DNA of 64,000 bases from Nitrospirota bacterium (GCA_029261155.1 JAJDBW010000061.1:124001-188000), one strand, 5' to 3'; shown: positions 26,533 to 34,570, numbered from the stretch's first letter. The notes: generated by a model from the sequence alone, not told the origin. Made by a program: numbers and translations.

Positions 26533-26558
26533 AAATATTCCTGATTTTTTGAATATTT
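26533..26558. repeat. Inverted repeat, 8-bp arms, upstream of sigma-54 promoter
   Basis: AAATATTC (26533-26540) and GAATATTT (26551-26558) are perfect arms around ten bases. The element lies between the palindrome at 26497 and the -24 box. The AT-rich arms could be a bending or IHF-type region, or a second binding site. It is not followed by a T-run, so not a terminator. Confidence 0.4.
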
Positions 26559-26582
26559 CCCATATATTAGCCCCAAACACGC

Positions 26583-26598
26583 TGGCACATAAGTTGCT
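26583..26598 (+). promoter_or_regulatory. Sigma-54 (-24/-12) promoter of MerR-like/zinc-ribbon operon
   Basis: TGGCAC, five bases (ATAAG), TTGCT: exact consensus and spacing. Transcription would start near 26610, about 50 nt before the MerR-like gene. Together with the palindrome about 106 bp upstream it makes a complete sigma-54 control region. Confidence 0.82.
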
Positions 26599-26659
26599 AA
26601 GTATATAGAAACATGAAATTTTCTAAGTTGATTAACCTCAAAACGAATGGTCAAATTCG

Positions 26660-26941
26660 ATGAATACATCATATTACGACACACAGGACGTGTGCGAAAT
26701 CCTCGACTTACCCTATTACAAGTTGGAATATTGGATAGTTGTCGGTTTGGTCAAACCGATGCTGGAAACCGACGGTGAGAAATGGCATAAAAAATTCAGC
26801 GATGATGACCTCACATTTCTAAAAAAAATAAAAGCGCTCACCGATCAAGGCATACTTGTCAGTCGTGCAGCGGAAATCGTTAGAGGCTGCCGACTACCCG
26901 AAGTCTCCTGGCGTGAAACGATGGAACAGACCCACCCCTAA
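26660..26941 (+). CDS. MerR-like helix-turn-helix protein (93 aa)
   Basis: 93 residues. The N-terminus YDTQDVCEILDLPYYKLEYWIVVGLVKP aligns with the MerR winged-helix start (helix-turn-helix then a wing, with a Tyr/Trp pair and a small-xx-GLVxP turn). The FSDDDLTFLKKIKALTDQGI segment is the second MerR helix pair. The long dimerisation helix and effector domain are missing, so it is a minimal DNA-binding or adaptor module. It is driven by a sigma-54 promoter and lies 9 bp before the zinc-ribbon protein. Targets are unknown; no MerR-type promoter with an extended spacer was seen nearby. Confidence 0.72.
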   Translation: MNTSYYDTQDVCEILDLPYYKLEYWIVVGLVKPMLETDGEKWHKKFSDDDLTFLKKIKALTDQGILVSRAAEIVRGCRLPEVSWRETMEQTHP

Positions 26942-26950
26942 GGAGGAATC

Positions 26951-28501
26951 ATGGTTGTCCAATGTCCAAAATGCCAAGAAGCGGTCACATTTGACGCACG
27001 ACAGTTAGAAGACGGAAACGATATTAAGTGTGAAAGCTGCCAAAGTGTCTTGAAGATGCAAATTATACCGGAGCTCGTAGCGATAGACGAAAATGCCATG
27101 ACTTACGGGAACGCAGAAGATCTTGTCGACGCGCAATCCGAAGCGCCACCGGTCGATGATTCGAGCAATGACGTCTTCGAATTAAACGACAACGATCCAT
27201 CAGGAAACGATGACCCAATCCTTCCATCACCAGAGAATCCTCTTTCGCTTGAAGCGTCGAAGGATCCCATTATGGAGACTATGGAAATGGCACATGAAAA
27301 CGTAGAGAATACGAGTCTTTCCTCAGTAGAAGCAACGGATGACCATGAGAAAATATTACTTTGTATTGATGGCGAAGCCACACGAGAAGCGGTTGGCGAT
27401 TTACTAAAAGATACGCATTATCGTCTTATCAACATCCCCTCCGAAATGGATGCCTTGATGTCAGCGGAAATAGACGCACCCAAACTGGCCTTAATCGACG
27501 CCGACTTGCTCAGCGATGAAGATGCAAATTTATGTGCAGAACTCAAGAAACATCCCTCTCTAAAGGACACGATTTTTATTTTAGTCGGATCCATGTTCGA
27601 TAAAAACACGAAATATAGAACAGAACCGCCACCCATGAAGGGAGCGGATGATTATATCGAACGCTACTATCTCCAAAATGACCTTCTCGAAAAAATAAGG
27701 ACGAATATTGAGCAAAAAGAAGGTGTACTTAACGAAGAAACAGATTTTTTCTCTGCCGATCCGATCGAATCAGAGGAAATCGTCTCTAATGGATCAACTT
27801 CAATTGAGGATGCGCACAGCGACTCCCTTGATACGGCAAGTGACACAAAGGCCTTAGAAGAAGCACAACAACTCGCTCGTATTATTGTTTCTGATATCTG
27901 CATCTATAATGAAAAAAAGGTAGAGGAAGGCATTCGCACGGACACTTTTTATGATCAACTCGAAGAGGAAATCGAAGAGGGCCGACTACTTTTTGAATCG
28001 CGTGTTTCGGAAGACCTTCGTATGACTTCCAATATCTACGAAAAGGCACTGGAAGACGCAATCGATCAACGAAAAGGCACCCTTGTTCAAGACAACCCCA
28101 GCACGGAAGCGCTTGTAGCCGATCATCCTCCTGAAGACCTCTCTCTCGATTTTGGCGATGTAGATATGATGGAATCAGACGACGAAGCTAAGGTCTATGC
28201 AACACCTCCTGTCACGGACCAAGCGGTGGAAGAAGCCCAAGAGGAAGATTCAGAAGAAGTTAAAAGTGCGAAACGACTTGCACGGATTATTGTTTCGGAT
28301 ATCGTAATTTATAACGAGAAAAAGGTCGAGGAAGGCTTGCAAAAAAATACTTTTTATGAACTTCTTGAAGATGAAATCGGAGAAGGCCGCCAACTTTATG
28401 CTTCTCGTGTCGATAAACGGTTCTTAGACGAAACGGATTATCTTCAGCAAGCGTTCGACGATTTTATCAATAAAAAGAAGGAATCGGTAACAACCAAATA
28501 A
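26951..28501 (+). CDS. Acidic zinc-ribbon, receiver-like protein with duplicated C-terminal domain
   Basis: 516 residues behind TAAGGAGG. An N-terminal MJ0042/zinc-ribbon-like finger has C5/C8 and C27/C30. A very acidic linker (about 40-130) leads to a response-regulator-like domain (about 135-260) with LALIDADLL as the likely acceptor strand. The C-terminus holds two copies of a roughly 75-residue unit, at about 303-377 and 437-512, each with LARIIVSDI, IYNEKKVEEG, TFY, L.E.I.EGR and a SRV ending. No membrane segment. I do not know a function for the repeated unit. Sigma-54 control and co-transcription with a MerR-like protein suggest a regulatory or motility-linked role; this is inference. 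Confidence 0.78.
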   Translation: MVVQCPKCQEAVTFDARQLEDGNDIKCESCQSVLKMQIIPELVAIDENAMTYGNAEDLVDAQSEAPPVDDSSNDVFELNDNDPSGNDDPILPSPENPLSLEASKDPIMETMEMAHENVENTSLSSVEATDDHEKILLCIDGEATREAVGDLLKDTHYRLINIPSEMDALMSAEIDAPKLALIDADLLSDEDANLCAELKKHPSLKDTIFILVGSMFDKNTKYRTEPPPMKGADDYIERYYLQNDLLEKIRTNIEQKEGVLNEETDFFSADPIESEEIVSNGSTSIEDAHSDSLDTASDTKALEEAQQLARIIVSDICIYNEKKVEEGIRTDTFYDQLEEEIEEGRLLFESRVSEDLRMTSNIYEKALEDAIDQRKGTLVQDNPSTEALVADHPPEDLSLDFGDVDMMESDDEAKVYATPPVTDQAVEEAQEEDSEEVKSAKRLARIIVSDIVIYNEKKVEEGLQKNTFYELLEDEIGEGRQLYASRVDKRFLDETDYLQQAFDDFINKKKESVTTK

Positions 28502-28546
28502 ACGGCGAAGCTCCAATCCCTACCTTGCCCGCGCCAAGGGTTCAGT

Positions 28547-29368
28547 CTATACAAGGCGTTTTAATTGTTTCCTGAAAAACCGGCTTAGCGCAAAACGGAT
28601 GAGCCGGAGCGCCATTTTCGTCTTTGACATCGCGCGATATTCCTTTCCCGTCACATCTCCCCGTTTTTGAGCCGCTATTTTAACCGCCAAGACAGCCGCT
28701 AAAGAGGCATCCCCCGCAAGGACATCAATCAAAGGTTCCGCACGTTTTAAATAAGGCCGACCTTCCTCTGTTGCTTCTCGATTTAAGAGTAATCGTGTTT
28801 TGACCACGCCAGAGGACAATAGATTTACACAGATCCCCGAACCGCGATATTCTCGTGCTAGAGACCGAGTAAAGGCAGAAAGCCCTGCCTTGCTTGCACC
28901 ATAAGCCGAAGCCCGTGGGGAAGGAAAAGACGCACCGTAGCCTTTAAGATTAATAGTATTGCCTTCACCCTGTGCCTGCATATGAGGTAAAACGGCGTGA
29001 CAGCAATAAAAGCTGCCGATCAGATTAACGCCAATGACTTCGGCCCAACGGAGTGGATCGACCTCTCCGGCTCTTCCATAGGTCATTCCCACAGCGGCAT
29101 TGTTGATCAGCACATCTATCCGTCCCTGCCGTCTCATAACGACATCGATCATCTGCATCACTGACTCGCGTTTAGAAACATCGCAGACAATTGCATCGAC
29201 CTCGCCATATTGACTGAGCGCTTTTGTTGCATCGCTCAACCTTCCTGCGTCGCGTGCACAGAGGCTCACCTTCGCCCCTTCACGAAGATAAGCCTCTGAA
29301 ATGGCGTAGCCGATTCCCCGACTTCCGCCGGTAATTACGGCAATTTTGTCCTGTAAGAGGCCGCTCAT
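28547..29368 (-). CDS. Short-chain dehydrogenase/reductase (SDR) family protein
   Basis: 273 residues. The Rossmann motif TGGSRGIG (13-20), INNAAVG (88-94) and the YGASK pair Y156/K160 mark a classical SDR. The catalytic serine, normally 13 residues before the tyrosine, is replaced: the segment reads INLKGYGA, placing Gly at 143. The enzyme may be impaired or use another residue. The C-terminus is unusually basic (residues 240-273, ending with several Arg/Lys), possibly for membrane or nucleic-acid contact. It lies divergent to a small exported protein and near a thiolase/B12 group, hinting at acyl-CoA or polyketide-type metabolism. Substrate unknown. Confidence 0.85.
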   Translation of the reverse strand: MSGLLQDKIAVITGGSRGIGYAISEAYLREGAKVSLCARDAGRLSDATKALSQYGEVDAIVCDVSKRESVMQMIDVVMRRQGRIDVLINNAAVGMTYGRAGEVDPLRWAEVIGVNLIGSFYCCHAVLPHMQAQGEGNTINLKGYGASFPSPRASAYGASKAGLSAFTRSLAREYRGSGICVNLLSSGVVKTRLLLNREATEEGRPYLKRAEPLIDVLAGDASLAAVLAVKIAAQKRGDVTGKEYRAMSKTKMALRLIRFALSRFFRKQLKRLV

Positions 29369-29383
29369 CCTTTAACAGTCTTC

Positions 29384-29412
29384 TTGATTTCTATCCAGGC
29401 TTGGTGTAACAT
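29384..29412 (+). promoter_or_regulatory. Sigma-70 promoter of the 126-aa exported protein
   Basis: TTGATT at 29384-29389, 17 bases, TAACAT at 29407-29412. It lies in the 81-bp divergent gap between the SDR gene and the small exported protein, about 30 nt before the latter's ribosome site. Confidence 0.5.
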
Positions 29413-29449
29413 CGCCACAATTTGGTCGAATCGTATTCAAGGAGGACAT

Positions 29450-29830
29450 ATGAAAAATGCTGTTGCGGTCTTGCTCATTGTTGCCGCTGCGCTCACTTTT
29501 TTACCCGCCCAAGCTTCGGCCAGGAGAAACGATCTTGTTGAAGTCCTCGAAAGCAGTTTTTACGGTGGACTCACTGGGACATTAATCGGGGGCGCTTTCC
29601 TGGCCTTTCGGGATAAGCCCAGTGATCATTTAAGCGATCTGAGAATCGGTGCGGGTGTTGGCGTTATACTCGGAACGATCTATGGCATCGCGAAAACCAC
29701 GTCTCGCTCCTTCGCTGAGATCGATAATGGTCAGTTCACCTTCCACGTTCCTACCCTGCAATTTGACCTCGACCCTTACGACCACTCGGTCCGTGGCTCG
29801 ATCGATCTTCTTCGTATTCCGATCAAATAA
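29450..29830 (+). CDS. Small exported glycine-rich protein, unknown function
   Basis: 126 residues from ATG 29450 behind AAGGAGG; an upstream in-frame ATG overlaps the promoter and is rejected. The signal peptide is residues 1-24 (hydrophobic core then AQASA). Two glycine-rich hydrophobic stretches (YGGLTGTLIGGAFLAF at about 41-56 and IGAGVGVILGTIYGIA at about 68-83) could form a membrane hairpin, as in glycine-zipper proteins. The C-terminus is a short beta-like tail (FTFHVPTLQFDLDPY). It converges on the thiolase gene with an 8-bp gap. No named family recognised. Confidence 0.7.
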   Translation: MKNAVAVLLIVAAALTFLPAQASARRNDLVEVLESSFYGGLTGTLIGGAFLAFRDKPSDHLSDLRIGAGVGVILGTIYGIAKTTSRSFAEIDNGQFTFHVPTLQFDLDPYDHSVRGSIDLLRIPIK

Positions 29831-29838
29831 GTTACAAA

Positions 29839-31122
29839 TCAAGGCCGCTCGAGGATCGTCACGGTAATATAGGTTCCTGTTCCGGCATGGCTATGGATGA
29901 GTCCACGCTTTGCTTCTGGCACTTGGAGTTTATCGCTTCCCAAGTTTTGCTCAATACAACCTTGAAGCTGCCAAAAAGCAAATACCGCTTGCATCAGTCC
30001 GGTCGCACCAATGGGATGCCCGCACGCGAGTAGGCCGCCGCTCGGATTCACGGCCAGCACACCCGCTCGCTCAAGATCAAGCCCATAATCAATGTTGGCC
30101 AAAAAAGGGGCGCCAGAGGCAACAAATTTTCCGCCATCGCCATACCGGCATAGGCCTAAATCTTCATAGGTTTGAATTTCGGAAGAGGTGTAGGCATCGT
30201 GTAATTCGATAAAATCAAGATCGTCCAGCGGGTTTTCGACGCCCGCCATACGATAAGCCGTATGGGCCGCCAATCGGCCACCGCGACAAGAGTGGACCCC
30301 AGGATAGTGAAGATCCTTATAGTCTTCCTTTTTTTCGTGCGGAAGTAATAAAACATCGCCCCGTGCACGATCAGCCAGGCGCATGGTATCGGATCCACTG
30401 CCGATTCCAGTAATCTTAATCGGATTCGAACTTAAAGATTCCGCCTTTTCCTCCGAAGCGAGAATCGCCACAGCGGCACCGTCAGACATGGTGCAAATGT
30501 CGAGCAAGGTCAGCGGCGTGGAGACCATGGTGGCGTTTCGAACATCGGCAATGTTAAGTTTTTTCGGGCTCTGCGCGTATCGATTGTAACAGGCGTTTGC
30601 GTGATTTTTTATCGACACCATTGCCATCTGCTCGGGTGTCGTCCCGAATTCATACATATGGCGCTGGACCATCATGGCATAGTAGCCCGTGTAAAACCCG
30701 CCAAGTGGATAGTCAAAATTGGTATCCGAAGCCAATGCGATAAACTCATTCCCTTTCCAGGTATTCACACGCGACATCGTCTCGAAGCCGAAGGCCAGGC
30801 AAACATCCATTCGACCTGAGGCGACGGCCTCCCATGCACTCTGAAAACAAAGCCCCCCCGTTGCCCCGCCCCCCTCAACTCGCCTGGAAGGCTTAGGACA
30901 TAGGCCTAGATAATCTTGAACCATCGCTGCTGCCATCAACTGTCTTGTAAAGTGATCCGAAAAATAAGAACCCACACTCCCATCGATCATCTCTAGCGTC
31001 AGCTTGGGTAATTCAGTAAGTGCTGCGTCGAAAGCCGTTTTAACCATTAAACGGAAATCCATCTCAGCATTTGTTTTTTTAAATGGGGTAATCCCGCCGC
31101 CGATCATGTAGACAGGTCGCAT
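29839..31122 (-). CDS. Thiolase-superfamily protein (SCP-x-like), nucleophile position altered
   Basis: 427 residues with the thiolase fold: N-terminal VYMIGGGITPF, ELHDAYTSSEI (histidine loop) and NPSGGLLACGHPIGATG near the C-terminus. The segment where the acyl-accepting cysteine normally sits (N-[AN]-C-[AS]-[ST]-G) reads VEGGGATGG, so the nucleophile position is Gly86; Cys92 lies six residues later. This suggests a non-canonical or regulatory thiolase, or a subunit needing a partner. It is the third gene of an MBL-hydrolase, B12-domain, thiolase string on this strand. Substrate unknown; the acyl-CoA context is inferred. Confidence 0.8.
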   Translation of the reverse strand: MRPVYMIGGGITPFKKTNAEMDFRLMVKTAFDAALTELPKLTLEMIDGSVGSYFSDHFTRQLMAAAMVQDYLGLCPKPSRRVEGGGATGGLCFQSAWEAVASGRMDVCLAFGFETMSRVNTWKGNEFIALASDTNFDYPLGGFYTGYYAMMVQRHMYEFGTTPEQMAMVSIKNHANACYNRYAQSPKKLNIADVRNATMVSTPLTLLDICTMSDGAAVAILASEEKAESLSSNPIKITGIGSGSDTMRLADRARGDVLLLPHEKKEDYKDLHYPGVHSCRGGRLAAHTAYRMAGVENPLDDLDFIELHDAYTSSEIQTYEDLGLCRYGDGGKFVASGAPFLANIDYGLDLERAGVLAVNPSGGLLACGHPIGATGLMQAVFAFWQLQGCIEQNLGSDKLQVPEAKRGLIHSHAGTGTYITVTILERP

Positions 31123-31131
31123 GGCCTGCTC

Positions 31132-31554
31132 CTATTCCGGGCTCAGGAGAGCGCGAACAAAAGAAACGATCTCCTCCATGGGTGTTCCGGGGGTAAAAAT
31201 CTCGCAGACGCCGATTTTTTTTAGGGCTGCGATGTCTTCGGTGGGGATAACGCCTCCGCCAAAAACGGCAATATCTTCCGCACGTTCTTTTTTTAAGAGC
31301 TTGAGCGTTTCCTTAAAAAGCGTCATATGTGCTGCGGAATGGATCGACAAGCCGATTACGGCGACATCTTCTTGTATGGCGGAGGCCACAATTTCGGCGG
31401 GCGTATTGTGAAGGCCAAGATACACCACCTCGAAACCGGCATCGCGAAGTGCGCGCGCAACGACTTTTATCCCTCGATCGTGTCCGTCTAGGCCGATCTT
31501 AGCAAGTAAGATGCGTCCTTCGAGTTGGATTGATTCTTTAGGCCGCTTCGCCAT
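31132..31554 (-). CDS. Cobalamin-binding subunit of methylmalonyl-CoA mutase type
   Basis: 140 residues from ATG 31554; the longer frame extends into the upstream gene and is rejected. It has the B12 signature: AKIGLDGHDRGIKVVA (the DxHxxG lower-ligand His at about residue 23), VIGLSIHSAAHM and a GGGVIPTEDI loop. It would carry B12 for a separate catalytic mutase subunit such as an isobutyryl-CoA, ethylmalonyl-CoA or methylmalonyl-CoA mutase. No large mutase subunit or MeaB chaperone is encoded in this window. It overlaps the MBL gene by 17 bp and precedes the thiolase by 9 bp. Confidence 0.9.
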   Translation of the reverse strand: MAKRPKESIQLEGRILLAKIGLDGHDRGIKVVARALRDAGFEVVYLGLHNTPAEIVASAIQEDVAVIGLSIHSAAHMTLFKETLKLLKKERAEDIAVFGGGVIPTEDIAALKKIGVCEIFTPGTPMEEIVSFVRALLSPE

Positions 31555-32401
31555 TCTCTTCCACCTTCTCCAAGACCAAACGGCCCTTTTCCTTTTTAAG
31601 ATATCCCATCCGAACCTTGGGGTCGTGCTGAAAAATAAGGAGCCAATGTTCCTCATAGGCCTGCTCTAATAGGGCACGTTTTGTTTCAAGGGTAGTCAAG
31701 GGAAAGAGATCGTAACCCATGATGTAAGGCAGCGGTATATGTGCGACGGTGGGAATTAAATCGCCTAAAAAGATCGCCTTTTGCCCTCCGGATTCGATAT
31801 AGATCGCCTGGTGATGCGCCGTGTGGCCAGGCGTTCGAATCACGGATACGCCTTTCAGGATTTCGGAATCTCCTTCCAATAAATTCAAGCGCCCTTTTTT
31901 GGGCAAGAGCTCAAAATTTTCGGGAAGATAACTCCCCTGTGTACGCTCGTTGATCGTATTCGCGGCCTCCCATTCACCCTTTTGGACGAAGTAGGACGCA
32001 TTGGGGAAACTTAAACGAATGCGGCCGTCCGGATCTTTCCGCGTATTGCCGCCGGCATGATCGAAATGAAAATGGGTATTAATCACCATGCCGATATCCG
32101 AAGGAGTCAAGTGGTGATTCGAGAGGGATTCTTCAATGGAAGGCCGTCGAGACACCGCGTAGATTTCATTAAATTTTGCATCGCATTTGTTTCCAATGCC
32201 GGTATCGACCAGAATATTGAAGCCATTGGCCTTGATAAGAAGTACGCCCAATTCGAGCCGAATACGATTTCGATCATCGGCAGGATGATGTTTTTCCCAA
32301 AGCACCCTGGGGACCACACCAAACATCGCGCCACCATCAAGGTAGAGCGTGCCATCGGTCAAAGGGTAAACCTCAATTTGGCCAATCTTCATGCGGGGCA
32401 T
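31538..32401 (-). CDS. MBL-fold metallo-hydrolase
   Basis: 287 residues. The metal motif INTHFHFDHAGGN gives H110, H112, D114 and H115 of the HxHxDH pair site. RTPGHTAHHQ and IFLGDLIPT supply the third His and bridging Asp. The overall arrangement resembles quorum-quenching lactonase and thioesterase-like members. It probably hydrolyses an ester, lactone or thioester; with the downstream B12 subunit and thiolase, an acyl-CoA thioesterase role is reasonable but not shown. First gene of a three-gene minus-strand string. Confidence 0.88.
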   Translation of the reverse strand: MPRMKIGQIEVYPLTDGTLYLDGGAMFGVVPRVLWEKHHPADDRNRIRLELGVLLIKANGFNILVDTGIGNKCDAKFNEIYAVSRRPSIEESLSNHHLTPSDIGMVINTHFHFDHAGGNTRKDPDGRIRLSFPNASYFVQKGEWEAANTINERTQGSYLPENFELLPKKGRLNLLEGDSEILKGVSVIRTPGHTAHHQAIYIESGGQKAIFLGDLIPTVAHIPLPYIMGYDLFPLTTLETKRALLEQAYEEHWLLIFQHDPKVRMGYLKKEKGRLVLEKVEENGEAA

Positions 32402-32467
32402 TATATCTGTTTACTAGGCATCGGTAAACTATTTTGAAGGCATGAGGAACGTTGGGCAAGACAATCC

Positions 32468-32511
32468 CAAGTTTCATCGTCTTGATTGATATTAAATGCC
32501 CAAGAAACTTG
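32468..32511. promoter_or_regulatory. Inverted repeat in the MBL/cupredoxin divergent gap
   Basis: CAAGTTTC (32468-32475) and GAAACTTG (32504-32511) are perfect 8-bp arms 28 bases apart. They lie between the divergent MBL gene (start 32401) and the cupredoxin-like gene (start 32599). The spacing fits two DNA-looping half-sites or a long-stem RNA hairpin. An operator role is inferred. Confidence 0.35.
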
Positions 32512-32598
32512 AAGAGCGTGTAGACAATAGACTAAAGTTCAGTTTGAATAATGAAGACATCCTTTCGAAAAATGAGTACACGAGCCCAAAAACACATC

Positions 32599-33573
32599 AT
32601 GTTGAAAAAACGGATTTCCATTTTTGTCCTTTTATTTTCACTTGCGATCCCAGTCTCCGCGATAGCTTCAGAACAACAAGGTGGAAAGCTTGTCGGAAAA
32701 GTTCAAATTAACGGACTCACCGTATCGAATGCCGTTGTCTATCTGGTTCCAAGTGACGATCGGAAGCTTCGACCCCTTCCGATGATACAGACCATCGTCC
32801 AAAAACAAACACGTTTTAAGCCGTCCTTTATGGTCGTCACTGTAGGATCCACTATCCGCTTTGAGAACCACGACGAAAAAATACACAACGTCAATTCACA
32901 ACACCCTCCGAACCGTTTTGATCTTGGTTCTCACCTCCCAAAAATGAGCAAAGAAGTGGTCTTAAGCCAAGCTGGCATTGTGCCTGTCCGATGCAAAGTT
33001 CATGAAAAAATGAAAGCCTGGATTTATGTCTCGCCTTCTCCATATTATGCGCTCACAGATGAAGATGGGCAATTCGAAATCAACAATATCCCCTTCGGTG
33101 CCTACCGCGTCGAAACATGGTATTTTAACCTCTCTCCCATCGAAAGGCAGGCAGGAAGCACACACATCGATATCCTAAAATCACAGATGGAGATTGTCCT
33201 TAATTTCAAATCGGCCAACCCCGGTAAAGATTTTTCCGATGTCTTAATTCGAGACTGGAGGCCTGTGCTCGCCGAGATTAAGACGTCGCTCAATAAAGCA
33301 ATCCGACAATGGGAGAAACAAAAAAAGACTTCCGCGACCGTGTTTGTGATGACCGCGCGATCAAAATTATTTCAAGGCTCTGGGTTTAGAAATGCGATAG
33401 CCAAAAACCAGGGAGAAACGATTGCCGAGAAATACGATAGTCGTTTCGATGAAATCAGGAAATCGATTCAAGGTTTGAATAAACGGAATATTGAAGCGTC
33501 TTCTTTAAGAAAAGAAGTCGATGGTCTTCTTTCAGATCTCATGAAAGACTTATTAGAAATCGGGAACCCTTAA
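32599..33573 (+). CDS. Exported cupredoxin-like protein with carboxypeptidase-regulatory-like domain
   Basis: 324 residues from ATG 32599, chosen because it puts the signal peptide (residues 5-23, ending AIAS) at the N-terminus; in-frame ATGs at 32551 and 32572 are possible. The cupredoxin domain (about 28-150) shows likely type-1 copper ligands H96 (EKIHNV), C132, H135 and M138 in a C-x2-H-x2-M loop as in amicyanin. A short Ig-like DEDGQFEINNIPFGAYRVE repeat (about 155-195) resembles the carboxypeptidase regulatory domain. The rest (about 220-324) is a helical tail. Probably a periplasmic electron-transfer or copper-binding protein; partner unknown. Confidence 0.75.
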   Translation: MLKKRISIFVLLFSLAIPVSAIASEQQGGKLVGKVQINGLTVSNAVVYLVPSDDRKLRPLPMIQTIVQKQTRFKPSFMVVTVGSTIRFENHDEKIHNVNSQHPPNRFDLGSHLPKMSKEVVLSQAGIVPVRCKVHEKMKAWIYVSPSPYYALTDEDGQFEINNIPFGAYRVETWYFNLSPIERQAGSTHIDILKSQMEIVLNFKSANPGKDFSDVLIRDWRPVLAEIKTSLNKAIRQWEKQKKTSATVFVMTARSKLFQGSGFRNAIAKNQGETIAEKYDSRFDEIRKSIQGLNKRNIEASSLRKEVDGLLSDLMKDLLEIGNP

Positions 33574-33616
33574 GCCTAAGAAAGATAGGAACCCTGCTTA
33601 GGAATGTGTTAGAAGA

Positions 33617-34570
33617 TTATTGTTTTGTTTGGATCGTAAATCGCTGTTCACCCAGGCCGCCCTTACCATCTTTGACCCCAACAGCAATTTCCATCCTACC
33701 TTCTGGCAAAGGTGCCACCTTCCATGAAAGCCGGCCCGTTTCGGAATCGATCGACATGCCGGAGGGGCCCGCCTGTAAAAAATAGCTCACAGTGTCTTGA
33801 TCGGGATCTTCTGAAACCATTTGGTACTCGAACCATTCTTCATTTAAACCGGAAGGTGGACGAGAGAGGATCTTCGGCGGATTATTTTTCACGGTGATTA
33901 TTTTACTGGCCTTTGGCGCTCCTTCCGAGAAAGAATCGCCTGGCGTCACAACAACAGTAATACGATCGGCGCTGCGAACCAAGCCCGGCCTAAGTTCCTT
34001 GTTATCGTTTCCTTCGACATCTTGACCATTGATCGTCCAACGATAAGAATAGAAGACCATGTCCCCATCTGCATCCGAGCTATTCACCTTGGCTTGGATC
34101 CGTTCTCCAGCATGTGGGGTTTCCGGCTCAATGATAATTCCGGATATGATTGGCGGGTTGTTTTGAATCAGCACGTGATCGGCCTGTTTCGACGCGCCTT
34201 CAATTTTACCATCATAGGGAATCACTTCAACCGAAACGCTGTTTCCTTGTTTAAACTGGTTTAGAGAGAGCGTCGCTTCTTCGCTAACCAATTTTCGATT
34301 GAGGGTCCACCGATAACGAAAGGTCACCGCGTCTAAGTCAGGATCTTCAACTTCCGTTTGTACCGCGAGCACGGAATGGATGTCTGGATTTTTTGGGATA
34401 ATCGAAACCCGTTTTAAGTTCGGCGGACGGTTCCTCCTTCCCTCAGGCGCTGAGAGCGCAACTCCTTCCTCTTTCGGAAACTGTTCCCCAGAAAAAAACC
34501 CATCGCTAAAAATTCCGAAGACAAGCAGGGAGAAGGCCATGATGATTCCGATACGTAATTTCAACTTCAA
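33617..34570 (-). CDS. Ig/cadherin-like repeat exported protein at end of pilus operon
   Basis: 317 residues with an N-terminal signal anchor (about 7-24). Three similar beta-sandwich modules follow, two containing [TN]RYRW/YSYRWT cores and a D-x-DxDxDxV motif (DPDLDAVTFRYRWTLN; DADGDMVFYSYRWTIN), and a third with DPDQDTVSYFL. These are Ca-binding cadherin/Ig-like folds. The last module ends with a putative-Ig segment SIDSETGRLSW. It lies 56 bp after pilY1 on the same strand, so it is likely co-transcribed and might act at the cell surface with the pilus tip. No specific family assigned. Confidence 0.72.
   Translation of the reverse strand: MKLKLRIGIIMAFSLLVFGIFSDGFFSGEQFPKEEGVALSAPEGRRNRPPNLKRVSIIPKNPDIHSVLAVQTEVEDPDLDAVTFRYRWTLNRKLVSEEATLSLNQFKQGNSVSVEVIPYDGKIEGASKQADHVLIQNNPPIISGIIIEPETPHAGERIQAKVNSSDADGDMVFYSYRWTINGQDVEGNDNKELRPGLVRSADRITVVVTPGDSFSEGAPKASKIITVKNNPPKILSRPPSGLNEEWFEYQMVSEDPDQDTVSYFLQAGPSGMSIDSETGRLSWKVAPLPEGRMEIAVGVKDGKGGLGEQRFTIQTKQ

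Larger units (their letters stand above)
26370..26659. other. Regulatory intergenic region between purS and the MerR-like gene
   Basis: 290 bp, AT-rich in its second half. It holds a GCGATCA/TGATCGC hairpin (26390-26406) lacking a T-run, a 14-bp palindrome, an 8-bp inverted repeat and a sigma-54 promoter, listed separately. No gene is visible. Confidence 0.6.

Noticed and set aside
31555-31656. 34-residue extension of the B12-binding protein
   Set aside because: It covers the MBL gene in another frame and its sequence is Arg/Trp-rich and unlike the family.
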